This document shows positions 46,498 through 55,304 of a stretch of DNA of 64,000 nt, piece by piece (position 1 is the stretch's first letter; each line of letters opens with the position of its first letter). A program made the position numbers and the translations under genes. This DNA comes from an uncultured Pelagibacteraceae bacterium. Its GTDB lineage: Bacteria > Pseudomonadota > Alphaproteobacteria > Pelagibacterales > Pelagibacteraceae. A model generated the notes under the pieces. The model had not been told where the DNA came from, made no database searches, and worked only from the letters and a program-made list of their open reading frames with translations. The DNA lies in the NCBI GenBank assembly GCA_902573835.1, contig CACGKZ010000003.1:35803-99802 (forward strand). The letters run 5' to 3'.

Positions 46498-47154
46498 ATG
46501 AAACAAAAAAGTTTAGAAGTTTTTATACCTGGTCCAGCTGGAAGATTAGAAGCAAAATATTATAAAAATCCTAAATTTGGATCACCAGTAGCAATTGTTC
46601 TTCAACCGCATCCACAATACGGAGGAACAATGAATAATAGGATAGTTCAATTAATGTATAATATTTTTTTAGAAAATGGATTTTCTGTAATTAAAATTAA
46701 TTTTAGAGGTGTTGGAAAAAGTGATGGTGTATTTGATAATGGTCAAGGTGAATTATCAGATGCTGCGGCTGCTCTTGATTGGATAGAAAGAGAAAATATG
46801 GATTATAGTCAGTGTTGGGTATCGGGATTCTCTTTTGGAGCTTTAATTTGTATGCAGTTAATAATGAGACGTCCTGAAGTAAATAATTTTATTGCAATAT
46901 CTCCCCAACCTAACGTTTATGATTTTTCTTTTTTGGCACCATGTCCTACCTCTGGTCAGGTAGTTTATAGTGATAATGACGAATTAGTTACAAAGGAGAG
47001 TATCAATGAGTTAGATAATAGAATTAAAAGTCAAAAAGGTGTTGAAGTAATTTTTTCAAAAATTAAGGGCGCAAATCATTTTTTCAAAGATAAAGAAAAA
47101 GAACTAAGAGCAGAAATAGAAAAATATATTGAAGATAAAACAGCTCTGATTTAG
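46498..47154 (+). CDS. Alpha/beta hydrolase (COG2945-like)
   Basis: This is an esterase-like serine hydrolase of unknown substrate. From the ATG at 46498 the protein has 218 residues: HPHPQYGGTMNNRIVQLM, INFRGVGKSDG (oxyanion region), the nucleophile elbow SGFSFGA, an acid in VYSDNDELV and the histidine in GANHFFKD, matching the COG2945 predicted hydrolases. An in-frame ATG at 46477 would add seven residues, mostly isoleucine, and lacks support. The gene stands alone, divergent from iscR-suf, and overlaps the stop of anmK by 4 nt. Confidence 0.85.
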   Translation: MKQKSLEVFIPGPAGRLEAKYYKNPKFGSPVAIVLQPHPQYGGTMNNRIVQLMYNIFLENGFSVIKINFRGVGKSDGVFDNGQGELSDAAAALDWIERENMDYSQCWVSGFSFGALICMQLIMRRPEVNNFIAISPQPNVYDFSFLAPCPTSGQVVYSDNDELVTKESINELDNRIKSQKGVEVIFSKIKGANHFFKDKEKELRAEIEKYIEDKTALI

Positions 47155-48272
47155 ATTTCTATTATTTCTCCTCCGCTACATGGTGCATTACATCCTGTCG
47201 TAGAAGGAAATGAAATTGGTAATGACAAGACTGCTCTTATGGCTAAATAAGCAAATGCTTGGGACTCTATAAAATCACCATTTAACCCAAAATCATCAGA
47301 ATTAAAGAAAAACAAATTTTTATTTGAATATGCTTCAATTTGTTTAAAAAGACTTTTATTTTTTCTTCCTCCACCACATATTAAAATTTTAATTTTTTCT
47401 TTGTTATATTCTTTTAATAAAAAACTTATTTTTGAAGTAATAATTTTTGCTGTAAAAGCTGTAAGTGTTGCAGCTCCGTCTTCTAGGCTGAGACCTCTAG
47501 CAAAAGAGATATCAAAATCATTTGTATCAAGAGAAATATTATTTCTCCTTTGAAAATTATTTTCGTAAGTTTCTAAAGCTTGTTCAAGTATAATTTCATT
47601 AATCTTTCCCATATTTGATATTTTTCCTTCTAAATCAAATTTTTCATTAGTATGATTTTGTATCCAAGAATTTATTAAACAGTTACCTGGACCGACATCT
47701 TCGCTTATAATCTCATGATTGCTTAAGTTGTGAACCAAAGTTAAATTTGAAATACCACCTATATTTAATATACAAGCGGGTAATTCTATTTTTTTTGATT
47801 TAATCAAGTATTTATGAAAAATCGGAGTTAAAGGTGCTCCTTCACCACCATTATTAATATCATTTTGTCTAAAATTAAAAACAATTTTTTTTTTTGTTAG
47901 TTGTGATAATAAATTTCCATTTCCTAACTGTAGAGAAATTTTTTCTTGAGGATTATGATAAATGGTTTGGCCATGAAAGCCGATCAAATCAATATCAAAT
48001 TTCCTTGTTATATCTTTAAAAACTTTAGCATGAAAAATTGTAATCGTATTTTCAAGTTTTTTAATTAAGGAAGAATATTTATTTAAATCTTTTGAAGAAT
48101 TAATTTTTTTTTTTAGATTATGGTAATCGCGAAATAAGTTATTGTCATATTCGTAATATTTCTCTTTTATTATAGTAAATTTATTCAATCCATCAGATTG
48201 AATTATTGATGCATCTACTCCATCCCCTGAGGTGCCGCTCATCATTCCTAAGCATGTGTATTCTTTGCTCAT
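47151..48272 (-). CDS. anmK: Anhydro-N-acetylmuramic acid kinase
   Basis: It phosphorylates and opens anhydro-MurNAc during peptidoglycan recycling. The 373-residue ASKHA-fold protein has the phosphate loop GMMSGTSGDGVDASI (about residues 9-23), GFHGQTIYHNP, LNIGGISNLTLV, the active-site DVGPGNCLINSW and ICGGGRKNKSLF. All are hallmarks of AnmK. It is divergent from tyrS, a pairing common in alphaproteobacteria, sharing a very short promoter gap. Confidence 0.95.
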   Translation of the reverse strand: MSKEYTCLGMMSGTSGDGVDASIIQSDGLNKFTIIKEKYYEYDNNLFRDYHNLKKKINSSKDLNKYSSLIKKLENTITIFHAKVFKDITRKFDIDLIGFHGQTIYHNPQEKISLQLGNGNLLSQLTKKKIVFNFRQNDINNGGEGAPLTPIFHKYLIKSKKIELPACILNIGGISNLTLVHNLSNHEIISEDVGPGNCLINSWIQNHTNEKFDLEGKISNMGKINEIILEQALETYENNFQRRNNISLDTNDFDISFARGLSLEDGAATLTAFTAKIITSKISFLLKEYNKEKIKILICGGGRKNKSLFKQIEAYSNKNLFFFNSDDFGLNGDFIESQAFAYLAIRAVLSLPISFPSTTGCNAPCSGGEIIEI

Positions 48273-48299
48273 AATTGTATTTATTTATAATAAATATTG

Positions 48300-48305
48300 T
48301 ATAAT
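48300..48305 (+). promoter_or_regulatory. -10 element of tyrS
   Basis: A perfect TATAAT with a weak -35 (TTGTAT at 48275-48280, 19-nt spacer). A start site near 48312 would lie after the in-frame ATG at 48297 and supports the ATG at 48330 as the real tyrS start. Confidence 0.45.
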
Positions 48306-48329
48306 AGTATTTCTATAACAAGTAGAAAT

Positions 48330-49565
48330 ATGAAAAGCACTTTTTTGAGAGAAATGCAAGAAAGGGGTTATCTGAATCAATGTACTGATTTGGATAAATT
48401 GGACTCTATAATTTCAAAAAAATCTATTTCAGCATACATTGGATTCGACTGTACCGCTAATAGTTTACATGTCGGTAGCTTATTGCAAATAATGATTTTA
48501 AGATTACTTCAAAAACATGGTCATAGACCCATAGTCCTTTTAGGAGGAGGTACGACTTTAATAGGTGATCCTTCGGGTAAAGATTCTACTAGAAAGATTT
48601 TAAAACAAAAAGATATAAAAAAAAATATTACAAATATAAAAAAGATTTTTGAAAAATTGTTAGATTTTAAAAGAAAAATTACAAGACCGATTTTTGTAGA
48701 TAACTATACTTGGTTAGGAAAATTAAATTATATAGATTTTTTAAGAAAAATTGGTTCACAATTTACATTAAATAAAATGTTAACATTTGAAAGCGTAAAA
48801 TCCAGATTAGATAGAGAGCAGTCTCTTAGCTATATGGAATTTAATTATATGATTCTTCAAGCATTTGATTTTTATAAACTTTATGAAAGAGAGAAATGTA
48901 TTTTACAACTTGGTGGATCTGACCAATGGGGAAATATTGTAAATGGTGTTGATTTGATTAGGCGTATTCAAAAGAAGGATGCTTTTGGATTAACTAGTCC
49001 ATTAATTACTTTATCTTCAGGTGCAAAAATGGGTAAGACAGAAAAGGGAGCTATCTGGTTGAACGAAAAATTATTTTCTCCATATGATTATTGGCAATTC
49101 TGGAGAAATTCTGATGATAAAGATGTTCATCGATTTTTAAAATTTTTTACAGATATTGATGTCAATACGATAACTAAACTAGAAGAAAAAAAGGATATTA
49201 ATGAATTAAAGATAATTCTTGCAAATGAAACTACAAAAATACTTCATGGTAAAGTTCATTCATCAAAAGCAGAGAAGATCGCAGCTGATGTGTTTAAATT
49301 CGGAAAAATTAATAAAAATCTACCCTCAAAAAAAATTTTAAGAAAAGATATTGAGACAGGGATGAAGCTTTTAGAATTATTGGTTAATAACGAAATTATG
49401 AGTTCAAAAAGTGAGGCTAGAAGAGCTATTAAAAATAATGGAGTTAAGATTAACGATTTACTTGTGGAAGATGAAAACAAAACATTAGAACTCTCAGATT
49501 TCAAAGATGAAAGTTTAAAGATTTCTTTTGGAAAGAAAAAACATTTTCTTTTTAAAATTACTTAG
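48330..49565 (+). CDS. tyrS: Tyrosyl-tRNA synthetase
   Basis: It charges tRNA-Tyr. From the ATG at 48330 the protein has 411 residues. The class I catalytic domain has the HIGH-type motif LHVGSLLQI, the tyrosine pocket GGGTTLIGDPSGKD, the QLGGSDQWGNIVNG segment, and the KMSKS-type motif AKMGKTEKGAIW. The C-terminal S4-like domain ends in KSEARRAIKNNGVKINDLLV. Upstream residues from 48297 are not family-like and probably precede the transcription start. The last 8 nt overlap the opposing AsmA-like gene. Confidence 0.96.
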   Translation: MKSTFLREMQERGYLNQCTDLDKLDSIISKKSISAYIGFDCTANSLHVGSLLQIMILRLLQKHGHRPIVLLGGGTTLIGDPSGKDSTRKILKQKDIKKNITNIKKIFEKLLDFKRKITRPIFVDNYTWLGKLNYIDFLRKIGSQFTLNKMLTFESVKSRLDREQSLSYMEFNYMILQAFDFYKLYEREKCILQLGGSDQWGNIVNGVDLIRRIQKKDAFGLTSPLITLSSGAKMGKTEKGAIWLNEKLFSPYDYWQFWRNSDDKDVHRFLKFFTDIDVNTITKLEEKKDINELKIILANETTKILHGKVHSSKAEKIAADVFKFGKINKNLPSKKILRKDIETGMKLLELLVNNEIMSSKSEARRAIKNNGVKINDLLVEDENKTLELSDFKDESLKISFGKKKHFLFKIT

Positions 49566-51729
49566 CTCTTTTAAGTGCTTTCTGTATAAATCTTGGAGTT
49601 AATGTTTTAATTGGATTTACCGTTGTCTTAACTTTTCCAGGCATTCCTTTCATTTTAAAACTGATGCCAAACAAACCTTCTCCTATCTCTTTTGGAATTA
49701 AAATATCACCAACTAATGGCAATTTTGATAAAAATTTATTTAAAGTTTTTGCTGGTACCATTGTTCCTCTTAAACTTACCAAGCCGGTTTTTGCCTCTAT
49801 GTAACCTTCCATTAAAATTGAAATACTTGGTCCTATTGCATACAACTCATTTAATTGAAGTATTTGATTATTTTTTTCAAAAGAAATATCTAATTTTTCA
49901 AATGATAAACCATCACCTGATAACGCATCAACCATTCCTCCAAAGTCTGCAAGTGATAACAATTTCACTAAACCAGGAGCATCTTTAACCTTAAAATTTT
50001 CAATTGATAAATTTACATTGCTATTATTATCGTCATAAGTAGATAAAATTAAAAGTTGGCCGCCAGTCAAACCATCAAAAAAACTGTAATTAGATAATAA
50101 TGGTTTAGGCAAATCTGAATAAATTTCTAATTTTTTTTTATTTGAAATTTTGTCTACTCTTAAAGATATATCTAAATATTTCCCATCTTCAAATTCCCCC
50201 TTGGATACAATTTTATTAAATTTTCCCCTCTCTATGTAGCCAATAAGATTAAAACTTGATATTGTTTCTGAAACATTATTTGTAATTTCATTAATGTTTA
50301 TTGAAATTTCTTTACTTACATTCTTGAGAAAATTAGAACTTCCGCTTTGGTCTAATAACTTGGTTAAGTTAGTTGCATCATAATTTTGGCCTTTAATTTT
50401 TATTGTTTTTCCGTAATTAATTTGAAAATCATTGTTAAATTTATTTTTTTTTATTGTTTTGACCGTAATGTTGTCAAATTTTACTAACTTTTTATTGTTT
50501 AGATATAAATTTTTAATATTAATATTATTTTTTCCTTGTGAAAGACTTAATTTTTTTAAATTAATTTTATTGTTGTTTGTCTCTAATTCAGTATTCAAAT
50601 TTATTACTTGATTTTTAGAATTATAGTTTAAAATTGGAATAATTATCTCTTCATCAAAATCTCCATCAATAAAAAATTTTTGTGATTTTGATTCATAAAA
50701 ATGTTTTAATTCAAATTTTTGAAATGAATTCTCATTTATCTTATAAGACCCATTTATGTTTAATGATTTTTCATTTTTCTGGCTATAATTTATTTTGAAA
50801 TCTGATTTCTCTATATTTAATTTTTTTATATAATTTTTTAAAAATAAATACTTTTGTGGCTCGCTAAGTCGTATTTCACATTTTTTTATATTACCTGAGG
50901 CTTCAAGTTGATAATTAGTGATTTTAAGCGTTTGATCAAACTGTATTTGAAAATTTTTTTGTATACTGCCAATTAATTGAAAATCCTCAAAATTTTGTTG
51001 TATTTTATTTTTAAGGATATTGCTCAAATACAATTTATTTAAGACTATATTTGATTTTAAATTTCCTTCGACATTTAAGGAATTAGTATTATTAAATTTT
51101 ATAATTCCAGAATTAATCTGAAAACCATTTAAGAAGCCCCTTAAATTATCAATTTCTCCTGAATTTTTTTTAATTAAATATATAAAGCTTGATTCTTTAA
51201 CACTAATATTTTCTACGCTAGCAAATAAATTTTTTACGTAACCACTAATTTCAAAATTTTTAATTTCATTGTTTTTTAGGAAGAGATCCAAATTAAATAA
51301 TAATTTACCTTTTTCTACATCATTTAAAAAGAACTTTTTATAATTAGATGGTTTAAAATATTTTACAATATCTTTGGTCTTATCAATACTAATTTCATTA
51401 GACACTACATTTACTTTTTCTATATTTGGTTTACCAGATAAAAAAGAATTTAATTTAATAAAAGCATCTACTTTTTTGATATCAATTTTATTTCCATGAT
51501 ATCTAATTTCAGGTTCAGAAGTTGTAATAAAAAAATTAAAATTTTTTATATTAATTTTTACTTTAATCTTATCAATATTAATTGTTACGTTTGATAAGTT
51601 GGATTTAATCTTATTTTCTAGAAGAGAGTTAAATTTGTTAGTTTCATAGCCAAATAAAACTAAGTATCCTATCATAGCAACAATCGCTATTAACAAAAAA
51701 AAAATGGAAGAGAGAATAATTTTTTTCAT
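49558..51729 (-). CDS. AsmA/YhdP-like large envelope protein
   Basis: It is likely an inner-membrane-anchored periplasmic protein of the AsmA/YhdP type, a group implicated in lipid transport to the outer membrane. The 723-residue protein has one N-terminal helix (IILSSIFFLLIAIVAMIGYLVLF, about residues 3-25), then a long repetitive beta-rich region full of Asn/Lys/Ile. A conserved C-terminal part follows: LADFGGMVDALSGDGLSFEKL, MEGYIEAKTGLVSLRGTMVP, LPLVGDILIPKEIGEGLFGIS, as seen in AsmA-C/DUF3971 families. It is shorter than YhdP (about 1260 residues). It overlaps tyrS tail-to-tail and abuts prfB. Confidence 0.78.
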   Translation of the reverse strand: MKKIILSSIFFLLIAIVAMIGYLVLFGYETNKFNSLLENKIKSNLSNVTINIDKIKVKINIKNFNFFITTSEPEIRYHGNKIDIKKVDAFIKLNSFLSGKPNIEKVNVVSNEISIDKTKDIVKYFKPSNYKKFFLNDVEKGKLLFNLDLFLKNNEIKNFEISGYVKNLFASVENISVKESSFIYLIKKNSGEIDNLRGFLNGFQINSGIIKFNNTNSLNVEGNLKSNIVLNKLYLSNILKNKIQQNFEDFQLIGSIQKNFQIQFDQTLKITNYQLEASGNIKKCEIRLSEPQKYLFLKNYIKKLNIEKSDFKINYSQKNEKSLNINGSYKINENSFQKFELKHFYESKSQKFFIDGDFDEEIIIPILNYNSKNQVINLNTELETNNNKINLKKLSLSQGKNNINIKNLYLNNKKLVKFDNITVKTIKKNKFNNDFQINYGKTIKIKGQNYDATNLTKLLDQSGSSNFLKNVSKEISININEITNNVSETISSFNLIGYIERGKFNKIVSKGEFEDGKYLDISLRVDKISNKKKLEIYSDLPKPLLSNYSFFDGLTGGQLLILSTYDDNNSNVNLSIENFKVKDAPGLVKLLSLADFGGMVDALSGDGLSFEKLDISFEKNNQILQLNELYAIGPSISILMEGYIEAKTGLVSLRGTMVPAKTLNKFLSKLPLVGDILIPKEIGEGLFGISFKMKGMPGKVKTTVNPIKTLTPRFIQKALKRAK

Positions 51730-52819
51730 CTATTTATTTAAAACTCCTGCTTCAATAAAGCTATCTATATCCCCATTAAGAACTGCGTCAGGGTTTGTAT
51801 TTTCTGTTTTATTTCTTAAATCTTTTACAAGTTGATATGGTTGTAATACATATGAACGAATTTGATGTCCCCATCCAATATCAGTTTTAAGATTAGAGTC
51901 TTTTTGATTTTCCTTTTCTCTTTTTTGTAATTCATGTTCATAAAGTCTAGCTTTTAACATTTTATAACAAGTATCTTTATTTTTATGTTGTGACCTTTCG
52001 TTTTGGCATTGAACAACAATTTTTGTTGGAATATGTGTTATCCTAACTGCGCTATCAGTTGTATTAACATGTTGACCTCCAGCACCACTAGATCTGTAGG
52101 TATCTATCCTTAAATCATTCTCATTTATATCAATACTTATATCATCATCAACTACTGGATAAACCCAAACACTGGCGAAACTAGTGTGTCGTCTAGCTCC
52201 ACTATCAAAAGGAGAAATTCTTACTAATCTATGAACCCCTGACTCATTTTTCATTAATCCATATAAATTTAAACCTGAAACTTTCAAAGTAGATGACTTT
52301 ATTCCCGCTTCATCGCCTCGGTGTTCGCTTATTATTTCATAGGAAAATTTTTTTTTATCGAACCATTTAATATACATTCTTCTCAGCATTTCAGCCCAAT
52401 CTTGACTTTCAGTCCCTCCCGCTCCTGCATGTACCTCAAGATAAATGTTTAGAGCATCATTTTCTCCAGATAGAAAGCAAGCTACTTCTAATTTTTTGAT
52501 GTCTTTTAATAATTCACTTATTTTAATTACACAATCAGTCATAATCTCTTCATCTTTTTCTTCATTACCTAAAGAATATAAATCTTTAAGATTTTTAAAA
52601 TCTTTATCTATTTTTTTGTAAGAGGATATTAAATTCGAGTAAAAATTTTTTTCTTTTAGAATCTTTTTTACTTTTTTTTGGTCTTTCCAAAAATTTTCTT
52701 TTGATGATTCTTCAACAATAATTTCAAGTTTATTCTCAATCTTATTATTTTCAAAGATACCCCCTGATATTTTCTAGTATCTTATTTATTTTGTTAAAAG
52801 TTGTTTCAAAAGATTGCAT
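51730..52819 (-). CDS. prfB: Peptide chain release factor 2, with programmed +1 frameshift
   Basis: RF2 ends translation at UGA and UAA. The gene has two reading frames. The first runs from the ATG at 52819 through 22 codons (MQSFETTFNKINKILENIRG, then YL) to an in-frame TGA at 52753-52751. A +1 slip at the CTT before that stop (skipping base 52753) continues in the main frame from 52752 to 51730, giving about 362 residues, the normal RF2 length. The main frame holds the GGQ motif in SGAGGQHVNTTDSAV and the domain 2 region with ESGVHRLVRISPFD. Reading only from the internal ATG at 52542 would lose about 90 N-terminal residues. The ATG overlaps the mrcA stop (TAATG). Confidence 0.96.
52751..52765 (-). 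other. Programmed +1 frameshift site of prfB
   Basis: On the minus strand the bases AGGGGG-TAT-CTT-TGA reproduce the classical RF2 recoding signal: an internal Shine-Dalgarno (AGGGGG), the slippery CTT codon and the UGA stop, with E. coli spacing. When RF2 is scarce the ribosome slips and makes more RF2. Confidence 0.97.
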
Positions 52820-55170
52820 TAATAAAATTGTCTAAATTTAATTAGATTATCATAATTATAATTTGAAATTAATTGCTTATTATTAATATTGTTAATATCT
52901 TTTTTCTTAAATGCCTCAAGTATAAAATTTTTATCATCAAAATCAGTTTGTTTTCCAGTATTATAATTAATTGGAGCAAAATAAATACCATCAGGAACTT
53001 CAAATTCCTCAAAATCATCTAAATATAAAACTCCTTTAATAAACTCTTTAAATATTGGAAGAGCTGCTTTTGATCCAGTTTCATATTTTCCCAAAGTTTT
53101 AGGGTTATCAAAACCAATATAAACTCCAACAACTAAATTTGAATTGTAACCTATAAACCAGGCGTCAAAATTATTATTAGTAGTCCCAGTTTTTCCTGCT
53201 ATTGGAACGTTTAGATCTTTTAGTTTTTTTCCTGTCCCCCTTGTAATTACACCTTTTAGAATAGATGTCATTTGATAAGCAGTTTGCTCACTAATTATTT
53301 GTTTATTATTTAAGTCAATTTTAGGAAAACCTTCATCTTTATTATCTTCGTTGTATCTGTCACAACCCTTACATTTTGCAAAGTTTGAAGAAAATATAGT
53401 TTTTCCTCTTCTATCTTGAATGCGATTAATAAGTACAGGTTTAATTTTTTTTCCTCCATTTACAAAAGTTGCATATGCTGAAGACAAATTAAGTAAAGAT
53501 GTTTCAACTGAACCCAAAGAAACTGACAACAGTTCAGGTATTTCGTCATAAATTTCTAATTCTCTAGACAAATCCAAAATTTTATTTACTCCTAAATTTT
53601 TAGCAATTCTCACGGTCATTAAATTTCTGGAATATTCAATTCCTTTTCTTAAAGTTGAAGGCCCATAAAATTTTTTACCATAATTTTCTGGCTTCCAATC
53701 TTTCAATCCAATTCCTTGTTCGGCTATGAAAGGAGCGTCTAAAATTATTGAGTTAGGAGCTAAACCGTTTTCTATAGCAGCCGCATAAACAAAAGGTTTA
53801 AAAGCTGATCCAGGTTGTCTTTTTGCTTGAGTAGCTCTATTAAATTCACTTGATGCATAGCTAAATCCTCCGACTAAAGCTTTTACTTCACCAGTAAAAG
53901 GATTTAGAGCTACAATACTTCCATTGACAATTGGATACTGTTTCAAACTCCATTCATTGTTTTTTTTTTTTATAAATACTAAATCACCTAATTCAAATAT
54001 ATCTTTTAATTCTTTGTTTTTAATAGCCCACTTTAAACTAGATTTATTAATTCTAATATTAGAATTCTTTTCTGATTCTAAGATTAAATTGTTTTCATTT
54101 ATTTCTGTAATTTCAGCTTTGTTCCAATTTAAAGTTGGATCTAAATTATAAACATCTAATTTTTTTTGCCATTCGCTATCTTTAAACTTATTAGTAATAG
54201 AACCTCTCCAACCATGTCTTCTATCATAAGACTCTATACCATTTCTGAGAGCATTAATTGCTTCTATTTGAAAATCAATATTTAATGGTGATTTAATACT
54301 AAGTCCTTGTGTATATAATTTTTCAAAACCATACTTGTCTTTTATAATTCTTCTTACCTCTTCAGTATAAGAATTAGCTTCATTTACTATTTCAATTTTT
54401 CTTTTTTTTAATTTGATCTTTTTATTTTTTAATTCCAAATATTGATTATTATTAATAAATCCATTCTGATATAAATTTTTTAAAACTAAATCTCTACGAA
54501 ATTTAGCTTCTTTTGGATCTTTAACAGGATTATAACGACTCGGCGCTTTTGGAAGAGCTGCAAGTAAAGCTGCTTCTTCATAGTTTAAGTCTTTTATTGA
54601 TTTATCAAAATATTCTAAACTTGCTGCAGCAACTCCGTAAGTGCCTTGACCAAGGTAAATTTGATTTAAATAAAGTTCTAAAATTCTTTTTTTAGAGTAA
54701 GCTTTTTCAATTCGAAATGCTAAAATTGCTTCTTTAATTTTTCTTTTTAAAGAAACTTCGTTTGTTAAAAGAAAATTTTTTGCGACTTGTTGAGTAATTG
54801 TAGATGCCCCCTCAAGTCTTTTATCTCCTAAGATATTTTTAATATTATTGACTGTGGCCCTTAATATACCTTTAGCATCAACACCAGGATGATTAAAAAA
54901 ATTTTTATCTTCAGCTGAAAGAAATGAATTGATTATTTTACTAGGTATTGAGTCATAGGGTACAAACAACCTTTTTTCTAAAGCATATTCAGCAATCAAT
55001 TTTCCGTCTTTTGAATAAACTCTACTAGATATTGGTGGTTGATAATTAGACAGTTTTTTATAATCAGGTAATCCTGAGGAAAAATAAAAAAAGGCTGAAA
55101 AAATTAGTAAAAGTGATGAAATGAGTAATATAATTAGAGCTTTTAAAGATAAATTTATAAGTTTGATCAT
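52819..55170 (-). CDS. mrcA: Penicillin-binding protein 1A (bifunctional peptidoglycan synthase)
   Basis: This is an inner-membrane glycosyltransferase/transpeptidase. The 783-residue protein has an N-terminal membrane anchor (LKALIILLISSLLLIFSAFFYF, about residues 8-29). The GT51 domain follows with SAEDKNFFNHPGVDAKGI, GASTITQQVAKNFLL and ELYLNQIYLGQGTYGVAAA. The transpeptidase domain has the active serine in RQPGSAFKPF (about residue 455), the SxN motif in EYSRNLMTV and KTG in IAGKTGTTNNNFDAW. An OB-like insert (ODP domain) fits PBP1A. It is divergent from the RNase E/G gene and its stop overlaps the prfB start. Confidence 0.96.
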   Translation of the reverse strand: MIKLINLSLKALIILLISSLLLIFSAFFYFSSGLPDYKKLSNYQPPISSRVYSKDGKLIAEYALEKRLFVPYDSIPSKIINSFLSAEDKNFFNHPGVDAKGILRATVNNIKNILGDKRLEGASTITQQVAKNFLLTNEVSLKRKIKEAILAFRIEKAYSKKRILELYLNQIYLGQGTYGVAAASLEYFDKSIKDLNYEEAALLAALPKAPSRYNPVKDPKEAKFRRDLVLKNLYQNGFINNNQYLELKNKKIKLKKRKIEIVNEANSYTEEVRRIIKDKYGFEKLYTQGLSIKSPLNIDFQIEAINALRNGIESYDRRHGWRGSITNKFKDSEWQKKLDVYNLDPTLNWNKAEITEINENNLILESEKNSNIRINKSSLKWAIKNKELKDIFELGDLVFIKKKNNEWSLKQYPIVNGSIVALNPFTGEVKALVGGFSYASSEFNRATQAKRQPGSAFKPFVYAAAIENGLAPNSIILDAPFIAEQGIGLKDWKPENYGKKFYGPSTLRKGIEYSRNLMTVRIAKNLGVNKILDLSRELEIYDEIPELLSVSLGSVETSLLNLSSAYATFVNGGKKIKPVLINRIQDRRGKTIFSSNFAKCKGCDRYNEDNKDEGFPKIDLNNKQIISEQTAYQMTSILKGVITRGTGKKLKDLNVPIAGKTGTTNNNFDAWFIGYNSNLVVGVYIGFDNPKTLGKYETGSKAALPIFKEFIKGVLYLDDFEEFEVPDGIYFAPINYNTGKQTDFDDKNFILEAFKKKDINNINNKQLISNYNYDNLIKFRQFY

Positions 55171-55304
55171 TACTATATTTTATAACTTTAATTCTGGCTA
55201 TCTTAAGGCATTTAGATTATAAGTTATAAATATTATTGAATTATTTTAAAAAAAAAATTTATGATTACAAATAAAATTAAAATCTCAAAAGGAATTCAAA
55301 TTAC

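Noticed and set aside
48283..48297. Palindrome TATTTAT-A-ATAAATA between anmK and tyrS as an operator
   Set aside because: It is composed only of A and T in a divergent promoter gap where such dyads arise easily and overlap the -10 region; no independent support.
51730..52542. prfB as a truncated pseudogene or a short 270-residue protein
   Set aside because: The missing N-terminal part is present in another frame and is joined by a canonical +1 recoding site, so the gene is intact.
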